In this document: in pieces, positions 20,288 through 28,051 of the stretch
Layout: each line of letters starts with the position of its first letter
How positions within the stretch are numbered: position 1 is the stretch's first letter
DNA from: Roseibium porphyridii
GTDB taxonomy: Bacteria; Pseudomonadota; Alphaproteobacteria; Rhizobiales; Stappiaceae
DNA length: 64,000 nucleotides
NCBI RefSeq assembly: GCF_026191725.2
Contig: NZ_CP120863.1
Span: 1-64,000, forward strand
Reading direction: 5' to 3'
Notes under the pieces: model-generated
What the model saw: only the letters and a program-made list of their open reading frames with translations
Databases searched by the model: none
What the model was told of the DNA's origin: nothing
Position numbers and translations under genes: made by a program

Positions 20288-22150
20288 ATGCTCGCAACGA
20301 ACACATGTGCCTGGAACCCGTTGGGGGGGAAGATATGTATAAACAGTCTTTATCAAGATTTCCCCCCCTCCCACAGTCTCGCCGATCATGCATTCAATCT
20401 TCTGACGGAGGAGTTCAAGGCCAGAGGACACGCCCCATCAAACCAGATGCTTGTTGCGATACGGGACGTCCTGTTGACCCTGGAAGCGATGGCGGAAGAG
20501 AGGTGTCCGGACCGCGTGTTCCTGTCCTCCCTCGACCCAGGTGTCGGCAAGACCAGCGCAGTGGTCAGCTTCATTAAGGCCCTGCGCTTGTCTCCCAGGC
20601 CCGATCACCAGGACGCGGCAATCCTCATTTGCCTTGGTCGCCTGGAGCAGATCGAGGAAATGATCCGTGCGACTGGGTTGACCAAGGATGAGTTCGCGGT
20701 CCTCACGTCAGACGAAGAGTTGAATGCTCTGGGAAGTGACAACTGGCAGAAGGCCCGTGTCCTCTTCACCACGCAAAGCAGGATCCAGCTCAGCTTACAG
20801 GGGCGTCGCTTCGAGCAAGTGTCAAAGTTTCAGTATCAAGGTCTTCGACGTCAGGTCGTGATCTGGGATGAGACCATGCTCCCCGCCACCCCGATAACCG
20901 TGAACCAGTTAGAGATCTCGTCGCTGCTCCAGCCGATCAGTTCCATGTCTCCGCTATTGCTGGACCTACTTGAACAAACTTATGACAAGCTGAGGTCATG
21001 TCAGGACAAGGGCACGATAACGATACCGAACCTCCCTCAAGAAAGCGGTTTGGACTGGTCTGACATCAATCGACTGTCAGAGGGTCTGCCTGAAGCAAAC
21101 AGGCGCACCCTCCGCTCGCTGTGGCAGATGTCCGGACAAACCGTCAGCGTGAGACGAGATGGCATAAATCGCAACACAGTCTTGCACTTCCAGATGTCTC
21201 TTCCGGAGGACTTTGCACCAGTGCTTGTCCTGGATGCCTCTGGTCGCGTTAGGGCAACCTATAAACTCTGGGAAGTGCACAGGGGAGGACTAACCCGGTT
21301 GAGATCAGCATCGAAGGACTATAGCAAACTCCGGATTCATCATTGGCCAGTTGGGGGCGGAAAATCCAGCTTAACCCGGGACTTCGACCGGCATGTTCAG
21401 GGTGTGGCCAAGACCAAAAACAATAAACAGTGGGAGCGATGGCTTGTCGTGCACCATAAGTCCTTTCAGGGCGGCCGGGACTTCATCTCTGCAGTCAAAG
21501 ACCAGCTTGAGAGGCCCGAACTCTGCAGCTTTCTCAATTGGGGATCTCATGATGCGACGAACGACTATGCGGAAATATCCAATGTAATCCTGGCAGGAAC
21601 GCTTTTCTATCCGCCGTCTGTGATCGAGGCGGTTGGAAGAGCGGCGGGTGATCTTCCGGCCTGGAAGACTCCATTCTCCGAAAAGGACTTCATCAGTGTA
21701 CAGAGAGGCGAAACAGCCCATGTTCTGTTACAGGCTGCATGTCGGGGTTCAGTCAGAAGTTCTGTTGGATCCTCATGCGGGGTTTGCGACCTCTATGTGA
21801 TCGGAAGCAAGCGGTCAGGGTTCCCCGAAGTGCTACTGGAGACTTTCCCAGGTTGCCAGCTGCAGAAATGGAGACCCATTCGGCGACGGGCGAAAGGTCG
21901 CGTAGCACTGGCGTTGGACTATCTGGAAAACAGGTTCGAAGAAGACCTAAGAACCTTTGTACCTTTCCGCGATGTCCAAGAAGCGATCAGCTGCTCTGAT
22001 AAGTCAACCTTCAGAAAGGACATCAGGAAGCATCCTGACTTCGGGGCAGGTTTGGATGAGCTGCAGTTGGTCGAGGGAATGGACGGCAGATACGGAGGGT
22101 TCGTGTCCGTGTCATACGAAGCGCTCTTCGGGGCACCCAGAGACGCGTGA
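20288..22150 (+). CDS. Element-encoded P-loop NTPase (helicase-like)
   Basis: A 620-residue protein with Walker A SSLDPGVGKTSAV near residue 85 and a Walker B-like VVIWDETML near 196, the arrangement of a helicase or translocase. After the NTPase half comes a segment containing PVGGGKSSL near 355 and a basic stretch (RPIRRRAKGR) near 540. The last 80 residues look like a winged-helix DNA-binding tail. GGAGG at 20278-20282 sits 5 bases before ATG 20288, so I prefer that start to ATG 20276. Its place at the distal end of a small integrated element suggests a replication protein. The family is not recognised with confidence. Confidence 0.6.
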   Translation: MLATNTCAWNPLGGKICINSLYQDFPPSHSLADHAFNLLTEEFKARGHAPSNQMLVAIRDVLLTLEAMAEERCPDRVFLSSLDPGVGKTSAVVSFIKALRLSPRPDHQDAAILICLGRLEQIEEMIRATGLTKDEFAVLTSDEELNALGSDNWQKARVLFTTQSRIQLSLQGRRFEQVSKFQYQGLRRQVVIWDETMLPATPITVNQLEISSLLQPISSMSPLLLDLLEQTYDKLRSCQDKGTITIPNLPQESGLDWSDINRLSEGLPEANRRTLRSLWQMSGQTVSVRRDGINRNTVLHFQMSLPEDFAPVLVLDASGRVRATYKLWEVHRGGLTRLRSASKDYSKLRIHHWPVGGGKSSLTRDFDRHVQGVAKTKNNKQWERWLVVHHKSFQGGRDFISAVKDQLERPELCSFLNWGSHDATNDYAEISNVILAGTLFYPPSVIEAVGRAAGDLPAWKTPFSEKDFISVQRGETAHVLLQAACRGSVRSSVGSSCGVCDLYVIGSKRSGFPEVLLETFPGCQLQKWRPIRRRAKGRVALALDYLENRFEEDLRTFVPFRDVQEAISCSDKSTFRKDIRKHPDFGAGLDELQLVEGMDGRYGGFVSVSYEALFGAPRDA

Positions 22151-22506
22151 ATTTTGCCCCAGCGATGTAAAGGAGGCCCTGGCTGAGACAGGCGGCCAGT
22201 GTCTCCCCCCCTCCCCCACTGGCAAATTGAGAGGACAGGGGAGGGGTCTCCAGCCAGTTCTGTGAAGGAGACTGCTAGACACCCAACTTGTCACACTGGT
22301 GTCACAACGGACCCGATTTTTCGAGATTATGGAGCCCTGTTCGTCAGTGGTCAGGTCCACTGAATATATCACCATGGCGCCTTGACCTCGACTCACGAAG
22401 CTCCTATCTTGTTCGAGTAACAGATTGAATTTGCGTTGCTTTTTCCGCCTGTTCAGCCAACTACAGTGCCCCTCTATCCGCCGGTTCCTTGCGACCGGCC
22501 TGACAC
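22151..22506. other. Right-end non-coding region of the element
   Basis: This 356-base stretch has no credible gene. It holds a C-rich tract (22204-22219) inside a CCAGTG/CACTGG inverted repeat, the second copy of the 18-bp palindrome, and the approach to the right tRNA-Arg copy. It probably forms the right attachment arm. Confidence 0.5.
22289..22306. repeat. 18-bp palindrome, right copy
   Basis: Identical to 11807-11824 and in the same orientation. It lies 200 bases before the right tRNA-Arg gene. Confidence 0.65.
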
Positions 22507-22583
<77 letters not shown>

Positions 22584-22649
22584 AAATTATATCAAAGTAT
22601 CAACTATTTAGCAATATCGAACTATTGTGCTTGGGAGCTTCTTTCGGCC

Positions 22650-22687
22650 CACGGAAGCGCCACGGAAGCAGTCGAGATCACGGAAAC
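22650..22687. repeat. Three CACGGAA repeats beside the right tRNA
   Basis: CACGGAAGC at 22650-22658, CACGGAAGC at 22661-22669 and CACGGAAAC at 22679-22687 are direct repeats 67-104 bases beyond the tRNA 3' end. Short clustered repeats at this position resemble recombinase arm-binding sites, though no integrase lies beside them. Confidence 0.4.
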
Positions 22688-22732
22688 GGGTCTTAATACC
22701 AATCAGCAAAAATTCAGAACCGATGCCGCCAC

Positions 22733-23059
22733 TTGCACAATCCGATGGAAGTGATTGTCCAAGGCTGCACAATTAACCCGTTCAATGCACAGCCCCCTAT
22801 CGATGCGCGGCAGAGGGCCCTGTTGGATTTCACAAAGAAACTGACACTGGAACCCAGCAAAGTCACGGACCAGGACAGAACCGCGGTCTTGGACGCGGGT
22901 CACAGCCAGACCGCATTGAAGGATGTCATCGCCATTGTCTCACTGTTCAGTTGCTTCAATCGCCTGGTCGATGGTCATGGGATTGAGGGAAGTCCGAAGA
23001 TCTTTGATCGCGATGCCGACATGTTTCATGCAGGCGGATATCTTCCACCTCCAAAGTAA
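22733..23059 (+). pseudogene. Truncated AhpD-like peroxidase-related protein
   Basis: The frame encodes IDARQRALLDFTKKLTLEPS, then LKDVIAIVSLFSCFNRLVDG, which match the C-terminal half of uncharacterised peroxidase-related (carboxymuconolactone decarboxylase fold) enzymes. The N-terminal half with the CxxC/His active site is missing, and there is no ATG or ribosome site at the proper place. It lies 150 bases after the tRNA-Arg copy, so it was probably cut by integration or by later deletion. Confidence 0.65.
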
Positions 23060-23132
23060 CGATCAAGGAATACCAACGATGCGCGCCAAAACTACGGCCG
23101 GTGCGCATCGGTCACGTCCATACATTGTCCAT

Positions 23133-23152
23133 TAGTATGTTTTTCTTGTCTA
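23133..23152. promoter_or_regulatory. HxlR-type operator box upstream of the SRPBCC gene
   Basis: TAGTATGT-TTTT-CTTGTCTA, followed by TATATAAATTTTCTGCCTAC, is a diverged copy of a 20-bp palindrome plus conserved TTCTGCCT tail also found at 23880, 31071 and 34083. Confidence 0.5.
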
Positions 23153-23227
23153 TATATAAATTTTCTGCCTACTTTTCAAACTGAATGTTTGGGAGTAACT
23201 CTCCATTGATGTAATTTAAAGGAGAAT

Positions 23228-23701
23228 ATGATGACCGAACCGACAACGAATTATGACGAAATCATTCAAGTGACCGCGACTGAAGATGCCTGCTTCCAAG
23301 CCGTTGCAACCCAGATGAACGAATGGTGGACACAAACAACAGAGGGTAGCTTAGTAAAGGTTGGCGACAAAGTGACAGCGCGCTTTCCACCTAGTTTCGG
23401 GTATTGGACATTCGAAGCCAAAGTTTTTGATCGCCCTAACAGGATTGAGATGGTCTGTATTGACGCCCACCACAAAGTCGAGGGCCAACCGGAAGAAATT
23501 GATCAGGAATGGCTGGGAACCAAGATCATTTGGGATATCAGCGCCGCCGGAGACAAGACCGAGATCAGGATGACTCACGATGGCCTGACACCAACCCTAA
23601 ACTGTTGGGACATTTGCCTTGATGGCTGGAACCACTTTTTCAAGAGCAGCCTTAAAGCATTCTTGGACGGCGAGAAGCCGAACCCCCATACCTCTACCTA
23701 A
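23228..23701 (+). CDS. SRPBCC (START-like) domain protein
   Basis: A 157-residue single-domain protein of the SRPBCC superfamily, which binds hydrophobic ligands in a deep cavity. It reads like AHSA1-type members: ITATEDACF-type start, MNEWWTQTT, FGYWTFEAKV, then DQEWLGTKIIWDI, MTHDGLTPTLNCWDI and DGWNHFFKSSLKAFLDG at the end. A paralogue at 37488-37940 shares the IDQEWLGT/GLTP/SLKA skeleton. GGAG lies just before two consecutive ATG codons (23228 and 23231), and the second is equally possible. An HxlR-type box lies about 80 bases upstream. Its ligand is unknown. Confidence 0.8.
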   Translation: MMTEPTTNYDEIIQVTATEDACFQAVATQMNEWWTQTTEGSLVKVGDKVTARFPPSFGYWTFEAKVFDRPNRIEMVCIDAHHKVEGQPEEIDQEWLGTKIIWDISAAGDKTEIRMTHDGLTPTLNCWDICLDGWNHFFKSSLKAFLDGEKPNPHTST

Positions 23702-24045
23702 CGCCGCTCGTGCTGCATACGGCATCGGTTAAGTTCTGGCTCAGCAAGGACCCTCTCCGCAGCCGGCGGTTATCAATGGCTGCGGAGGCCTATCGCCTCT
23801 AATTTAGCGATCAGGTAATTCCCTCGATACGCATCAGGATTGGTTTTGGAGCGCATCTGTAACGCCCGATAACTCCCATTAGTTTCGTTATGCTGCCTAT
23901 ATACATTATTTCTGCCTTCTTGCGATATCTTCCTTAATATCTAAATTTTACTGTGATTGATGAATTTCCGGTCCGGTCGTTTCTGACAATTAGGAACAGA
24001 CTTCGAAAATCAACTCACTGAAACAGAATATCAGAAGGTACAAAC
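23702..24045. other. Intergenic region with SDR promoter
   Basis: This 344-base spacer contains an operator-like box at 23880-23899 and the leader of the SDR gene. Nothing else was recognised; the first half is moderate-GC sequence without an ORF. Confidence 0.45.
23880..23899. promoter_or_regulatory. HxlR-type operator box upstream of the SDR gene
   Basis: TAGTTTCG-TTAT-GCTGCCTA, then TATACATTATTTCTGCCTTC, keeps the outer TAGT/CTA arms and the TTCTGCCTTCTTG tail of the boxes at 31071 and 34083. It is the weakest of the four copies. Confidence 0.4.
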
Positions 24046-24810
24046 ATGATACTTAAAGGAAAAACCGCCGTTGTTTTCGGCGCTGGTGGACATCTTGGCC
24101 AGCACATTGCAGATCGCTTTGAAGCTGAAGGAGCAAGCGTTTTTCGGGCAAGCAACGGCCCGGTAGACGGCAGCACGCCGAAATCTGCACAGGTGGATGC
24201 AACCGACGAAGTCGCTGTGGATGCCTATCTCGACCAGGTTGCCGAAGAACAGGGTTCAATCGACGTCGTAGTCAACATGGCTGGCGTTGCGCCTGCGAGC
24301 TACAACCACGGCAAACCAGCGGCTGAAGTTACGCACGAGCAATTCATGATGCCATTGGCCGTCGATACGGCTTCTCAGTTTATCACCGCGAAATCTGCCT
24401 ACCGCCATATGTCCGAGAAGGGCAGCGGTGTGATCATTCTAAACACTTCGACACTCGCAAAAGTCGGATCGCCATGGTCCCCTGCCCTTACAGCGTCGCA
24501 CGCGGCAACCGAAGGATTGATGCGGTCTCTGGCGCATGAATACGGCCCCGCTGGTGTGCGGGTTCTGGGCGTTCGATCCGAAGCAATGCCGGACTCCCCG
24601 ACGATCGAATACACGTTTGCGACCATGGGAGCGAACATGGGCATGGGCTTTGATGAGATGAAAGGTTTCATCGAACAGAACAAGACAGCGCTCAAGAAGC
24701 TCCCTGAAGCCAGCGATACAGCAGCTGTCTTCGCCTACGCAGCCTCTGACATGGCGTCGTTCCTCGCGGGGACCATGATCAACAATTCTGCTGGTCACAT
24801 TGTCGACTAA
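24046..24810 (+). CDS. SDR-family protein lacking the catalytic YxxxK
   Basis: A 254-residue Rossmann-fold protein of the short-chain dehydrogenase/reductase superfamily. The nucleotide-binding GAGGHLG (12-18) and NMAG (77-80) are present, and Ser135 sits where the catalytic serine belongs. The residue 13 positions on, normally Tyr, is Leu148, and the position of the catalytic Lys is His152 (LTASH instead of YxxSK). I infer a non-canonical or non-catalytic SDR. The C terminus SAGHIVD is normal. It has its own promoter region with an HxlR-type box and is convergent with the TetR gene. Confidence 0.83.
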   Translation: MILKGKTAVVFGAGGHLGQHIADRFEAEGASVFRASNGPVDGSTPKSAQVDATDEVAVDAYLDQVAEEQGSIDVVVNMAGVAPASYNHGKPAAEVTHEQFMMPLAVDTASQFITAKSAYRHMSEKGSGVIILNTSTLAKVGSPWSPALTASHAATEGLMRSLAHEYGPAGVRVLGVRSEAMPDSPTIEYTFATMGANMGMGFDEMKGFIEQNKTALKKLPEASDTAAVFAYAASDMASFLAGTMINNSAGHIVD

Positions 24811-24876
24811 CCAGCCTAGGGTCGGTGTGATTGTCGCATCGACCCAAATTCCATGAGGTACAGCTTTTTGCGAACA

Positions 24877-25464
24877 CTATTGCAGGAGCGTTTTAGCAAT
24901 GGACCTTCTTAGGACTTTGGATATTTTCTCTGCGCTCCAGGATCGGTCATTGTACAGCACATCCCAAATCTGAATCGATGTGCTGGCCCATAGATAATCT
25001 GCCGCATCATCCACACTCCAATCACTGGATAGAGCTTCGTCATCCGACAATGACTGGATGAGCTGATGTTCCCAGGCCCGAAGCTCAGACATGCGGTCGG
25101 TCCAAGCCGTATCGGCATCGCTGTCCGTCCGCCTAAGCCGAATGAGGTCCGTTGCGACCGGGTGAATTTTGACTGCAAAATCGAACCAGACTTCCATGCA
25201 GGCATCCAATCGCTTGATTGGATCCCCGATCTCCAATGCTGCGAAGAAGCCTTCTTTAACCTCAAAGCGCTCGTCTGCCCTTTGAACCAGTGCGAGCAAC
25301 AGCCCACCTCGTGTTTTGAAGTGCAGATATACCGATTGCCGGCTGACGTCGGATTCACTCGCAATCTGGCTCATCGAGATATCAGCGCCTTGCTCAGCGA
25401 TTAAGTCCCATGCGCGATCCAAAATTTCGTTTCGAGTGACACCTCTCGCCTTTTTTCTTGACAC
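24877..25464 (-). CDS. TetR/AcrR-family repressor
   Basis: A 195-residue regulator with a TetR N-terminal helix-turn-helix at residues 10-60 (ILDRAWDLIAEQGADISMSQ, then SRQSVYLHFKTRGGLL). The C-terminal ligand domain is not assignable. It probably starts at GTG 25464; an operator-like palindrome covers that start. It is divergent from the DUF1330-like gene 65 bases away, so it likely represses both itself and that operon. The inducer is unknown. Confidence 0.88.
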   Translation of the reverse strand: MSRKKARGVTRNEILDRAWDLIAEQGADISMSQIASESDVSRQSVYLHFKTRGGLLLALVQRADERFEVKEGFFAALEIGDPIKRLDACMEVWFDFAVKIHPVATDLIRLRRTDSDADTAWTDRMSELRAWEHQLIQSLSDDEALSSDWSVDDAADYLWASTSIQIWDVLYNDRSWSAEKISKVLRRSIAKTLLQ

Positions 25465-25497
25465 GTGTAAAGCAACCTTATTATTTACATGTGTAAA
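25458..25497. promoter_or_regulatory. Twin TetR operators in the divergent promoter
   Basis: TTTACA-TG-TGTAAA at 25484-25497 has perfect 6-bp arms. TTGACA-CG-TGTAAA at 25458-25471 has one mismatch. Their centres are 26 bp apart, between divergent genes of which one is a TetR regulator. Confidence 0.7.
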
Positions 25498-25529
25498 GAA
25501 TAATAGAATTATACAGGAATTCCAACACT

Positions 25530-25964
25530 ATGAATGAACAACTTACACAACTCACAGCATGGTACAGCGATGCTCCGGACGATAGTCGCCCGTCTGAAGA
25601 GCAATGGCGAAGCATCTTAGAAAGGCCATCTGATGCGCCAATCACGCTCATCAACTTCTTTAAGCTCAGGGGACTCGCGGACAACGGCGATGCAGGTGCT
25701 ACCGGTCAGGATGCGTTCAATGCCTATGCAGAGGTCAGCATTCCAACCATGGAACGCGTCGGCGGAAAGTTCCTATTCGTGGGGGCGTTTGGTGGCATGT
25801 TCCTTGGCGCTGAGGAAGATTGGGACGTGATCGCGATCGGATCTTATCCGAACCTTCAGGCGTTGATCGATCTTTACTCTGATGCCAACTATCGCAAGGC
25901 CTTCGTGCACCGAACCGCAGCGTGTGAGCGCCAAAAGGTGATTGTCGGCAACGCAATGAGTTAA
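25530..25964 (+). CDS. DUF1330-like ferredoxin-fold protein
   Basis: A 144-residue protein resembling DUF1330 dimeric alpha-beta barrel proteins: ITLINFFKLRGLAD, AYAEVSIPTMERVGGKFLFV, then a segment ending GSYPNLQALIDLYSDANYRK. Members are small enzymes or ligand binders of unclear activity. It is expressed divergently from the TetR gene under the twin operators and lies 42 bases before the asparaginase homologue, with which it probably forms an operon. Confidence 0.72.
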   Translation: MNEQLTQLTAWYSDAPDDSRPSEEQWRSILERPSDAPITLINFFKLRGLADNGDAGATGQDAFNAYAEVSIPTMERVGGKFLFVGAFGGMFLGAEEDWDVIAIGSYPNLQALIDLYSDANYRKAFVHRTAACERQKVIVGNAMS

Positions 25965-26006
25965 ACTGGATGCAGGGTCTCAAAGTTTGAGCGAGCAGGA
26001 ATCATA

Positions 26007-27014
26007 GTGGGTGTAGACGGCAGTAATCAGAAAAAGACAGTCATGGTGATCGGCACTGGCGGCACGATATCGTGCCTAGGTTCCGATCCATTTGATTTGC
26101 ATGACTACCCCGTTTCGGGCGAGCGGCTCACCACCGATGAAATGCTGGCTATGTTCAAGCTGTCATTTGACGATATTGATGTCGTACCCTCTGGATTTAA
26201 GCCGGTTTCCAGTACCGAGCTCGGGCCTAAATTCTGGTTTGCCCTGATATCTGAGATTGAGCAAGCAATCAGACAGATCGAACACCTTGCCGGCATAGTC
26301 GTCACTCACGGAACGGCCACCTTGGAAGAGAGTGCGTTCGCAACTGATCTTCTCCATAACACCGATGTACCAGTTGTTTTCACGGGCGCTCAGCGGCCTG
26401 AAAATGCGATTTCTTCAGATGCGCCGCATAATCTCTGGAGCGCCATTCAGGTCGCGGCCGATCCAAAGGCACGCGACCGTGGCGTGCTAGTGGTGATGAA
26501 TGGGTTGATCTTTTCAGCTGCAGACGTGTCGAAGGTGGATAATTTCGCGTTAGATGCTTTTCAGGCCCGGTCCGGTCCCCTTGGTCATATCAACGGTCGG
26601 GCGGTCAACTTTCAATCACCTCCTTTCCGCAGACCAGTGCAGCTTCGATTGGAGAAACACGAGACTTGGCCCCGAGTAGAGATCATTCCATCTTACGCCG
26701 GAGCTGATGGAACACTTATTGAAGCCACCATCACCGCCGGAGCACAAGGATTTATCGTCGCAGGCCTTGCCCCGGGTTACGCAACACCGGATCAGCGTCT
26801 GGCGCTTCGCAAAGCCCGGCAACAGGGTATTGTTGTTGTGATGGCGTCACGCGCGCTTAACGGCACGACTTTGCCGCTGAAGCAAAACGACATACCCGGC
26901 TTGATAGGGGCTGGTAGCCTGACTCCGCAAAAGGCCAGGATACTACTTGCATTGGGATTGTCAGAGCTCTTGGATGTGGACGGTATCCGTCAACTATTTG
27001 AGCGGTTCACTTGA
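26007..27014 (+). CDS. Asparaginase-family protein with altered THGTD motif
   Basis: A 335-residue homologue of L-asparaginase, which hydrolyses L-asparagine to aspartate and ammonia. The first catalytic box IGTGGTIS (15-22) is intact, as are FTGAQRPENA and the late lysine in AADVSKVDN (K176). The second box reads THGTATLEES (100-109), with Ala where the family normally has the active-site Asp. There is no signal peptide, so it is cytoplasmic. The start is GTG 26007, behind AGGA. Loss of that Asp may mean another amide substrate or weak activity. Confidence 0.82.
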   Translation: MGVDGSNQKKTVMVIGTGGTISCLGSDPFDLHDYPVSGERLTTDEMLAMFKLSFDDIDVVPSGFKPVSSTELGPKFWFALISEIEQAIRQIEHLAGIVVTHGTATLEESAFATDLLHNTDVPVVFTGAQRPENAISSDAPHNLWSAIQVAADPKARDRGVLVVMNGLIFSAADVSKVDNFALDAFQARSGPLGHINGRAVNFQSPPFRRPVQLRLEKHETWPRVEIIPSYAGADGTLIEATITAGAQGFIVAGLAPGYATPDQRLALRKARQQGIVVVMASRALNGTTLPLKQNDIPGLIGAGSLTPQKARILLALGLSELLDVDGIRQLFERFT

Positions 27015-27193
27015 TCTGCGGATCTCAGCCACTTGTTACGTCCAGTGCAACGAGCGTTGTCTCAAGTTCGCCCGGAGATGGACCATTCACGTATTGGGTA
27101 GACCGCTGGCGATCCTTGAATTCATATTCCGGCACCAAGCCTTATGAAACCCAACAAAAACAAACCTAAATCCGCTATAAGAAGATAGTTTAT

Positions 27194-28009
27194 ATGTACA
27201 AGATACTCATTGCGGCATCTACCGCACTTGCCACTCTCACTCAACATACAAAGGCAGAAGAACGTGTGATCTGTTCGGTTGCTTGGGAAGTCGGTGAAGA
27301 AACGCCACTCCTTTCAGATGGGCAGTGCGATGAGCGCATGTCATCAGCGTCCACTTTCAAGATCGCCATCAGCCTTATGGGGTTCGACAGCGGAATTCTG
27401 ACAAGCCCTGATACGCCGGAATGGCCGTTTAAAGCCGACTATCTGGACTGGCGACCCGAGTGGAAGCAATCTACGACACCAGAGGCCTGGTTGAAGCACT
27501 CCGTGGTCTGGTATTCGCAACAGATCACACTAAAAATCGGATCTGAGCGTTTCGAAGAATATGTCAATGCGTTCGACTACGGCAACAAGGACATCACTGG
27601 CGTGCCAGGAGTGTATGACGGACTTACCTATGCCTGGTTGCGCTCAACTCTTAAGATTTCGCCATTGGAGCAAATCAATTTTCTAACCAAGATGCTGGCT
27701 GGCAAGTTGCCGGTGACAGAGACCGCTGTTTTGCAAACCAAAGCAATAATGGAACGGCGAGAGCAGCCAAACGGTTGGATTACATTCGGAAAGACCGGGT
27801 CCGGTTTGCCTACTGGTGAGGATGGACAGCACCTGCAAGGACAGCCTTTCGGCTGGTACGTAGGATGGGCAGAAAAGGATGATCGGCAAGTGGTCTTCGC
27901 CCGACTGATCAGGTTCGACAGCCGTCCTGAGCAGACACCAGGCGCGGTCGCAAGGGATGGGATTCTGGAAATGTTATTTACACCGGTTGATCCGCTGATC
28001 GTAGATTGA
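27194..28009 (+). CDS. Class D (OXA-type) beta-lactamase
   Basis: A 271-residue serine beta-lactamase acting in the periplasm. The signal peptide ends near residue 21 (HTKA-EER). All class D motifs are present and well spaced: STFK with nucleophile Ser53 and Lys56, SVV at 103-105, YGN at 129-131, Trp148 in the omega-loop region and KTG at 200-202. Length is normal for the class. It has its own spacer of 179 bases after the asparaginase gene. No integron or IS structure surrounds it, so it looks like a resident chromosomal gene. Its substrate range cannot be read from the sequence. Confidence 0.92.
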   Translation: MYKILIAASTALATLTQHTKAEERVICSVAWEVGEETPLLSDGQCDERMSSASTFKIAISLMGFDSGILTSPDTPEWPFKADYLDWRPEWKQSTTPEAWLKHSVVWYSQQITLKIGSERFEEYVNAFDYGNKDITGVPGVYDGLTYAWLRSTLKISPLEQINFLTKMLAGKLPVTETAVLQTKAIMERREQPNGWITFGKTGSGLPTGEDGQHLQGQPFGWYVGWAEKDDRQVVFARLIRFDSRPEQTPGAVARDGILEMLFTPVDPLIVD

Positions 28010-28051
28010 TCCTCATCGAGCCAGCCAATTCTAGATCTTCAGAGAAGGCGC

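Noticed and set aside
20320..22220. C-rich tracts (CCCCCCCTCCC) at about 20361 and 22205 as a meaningful repeat
   Set aside because: Short, low complexity, and one copy is inside the coding region; chance is the better explanation.
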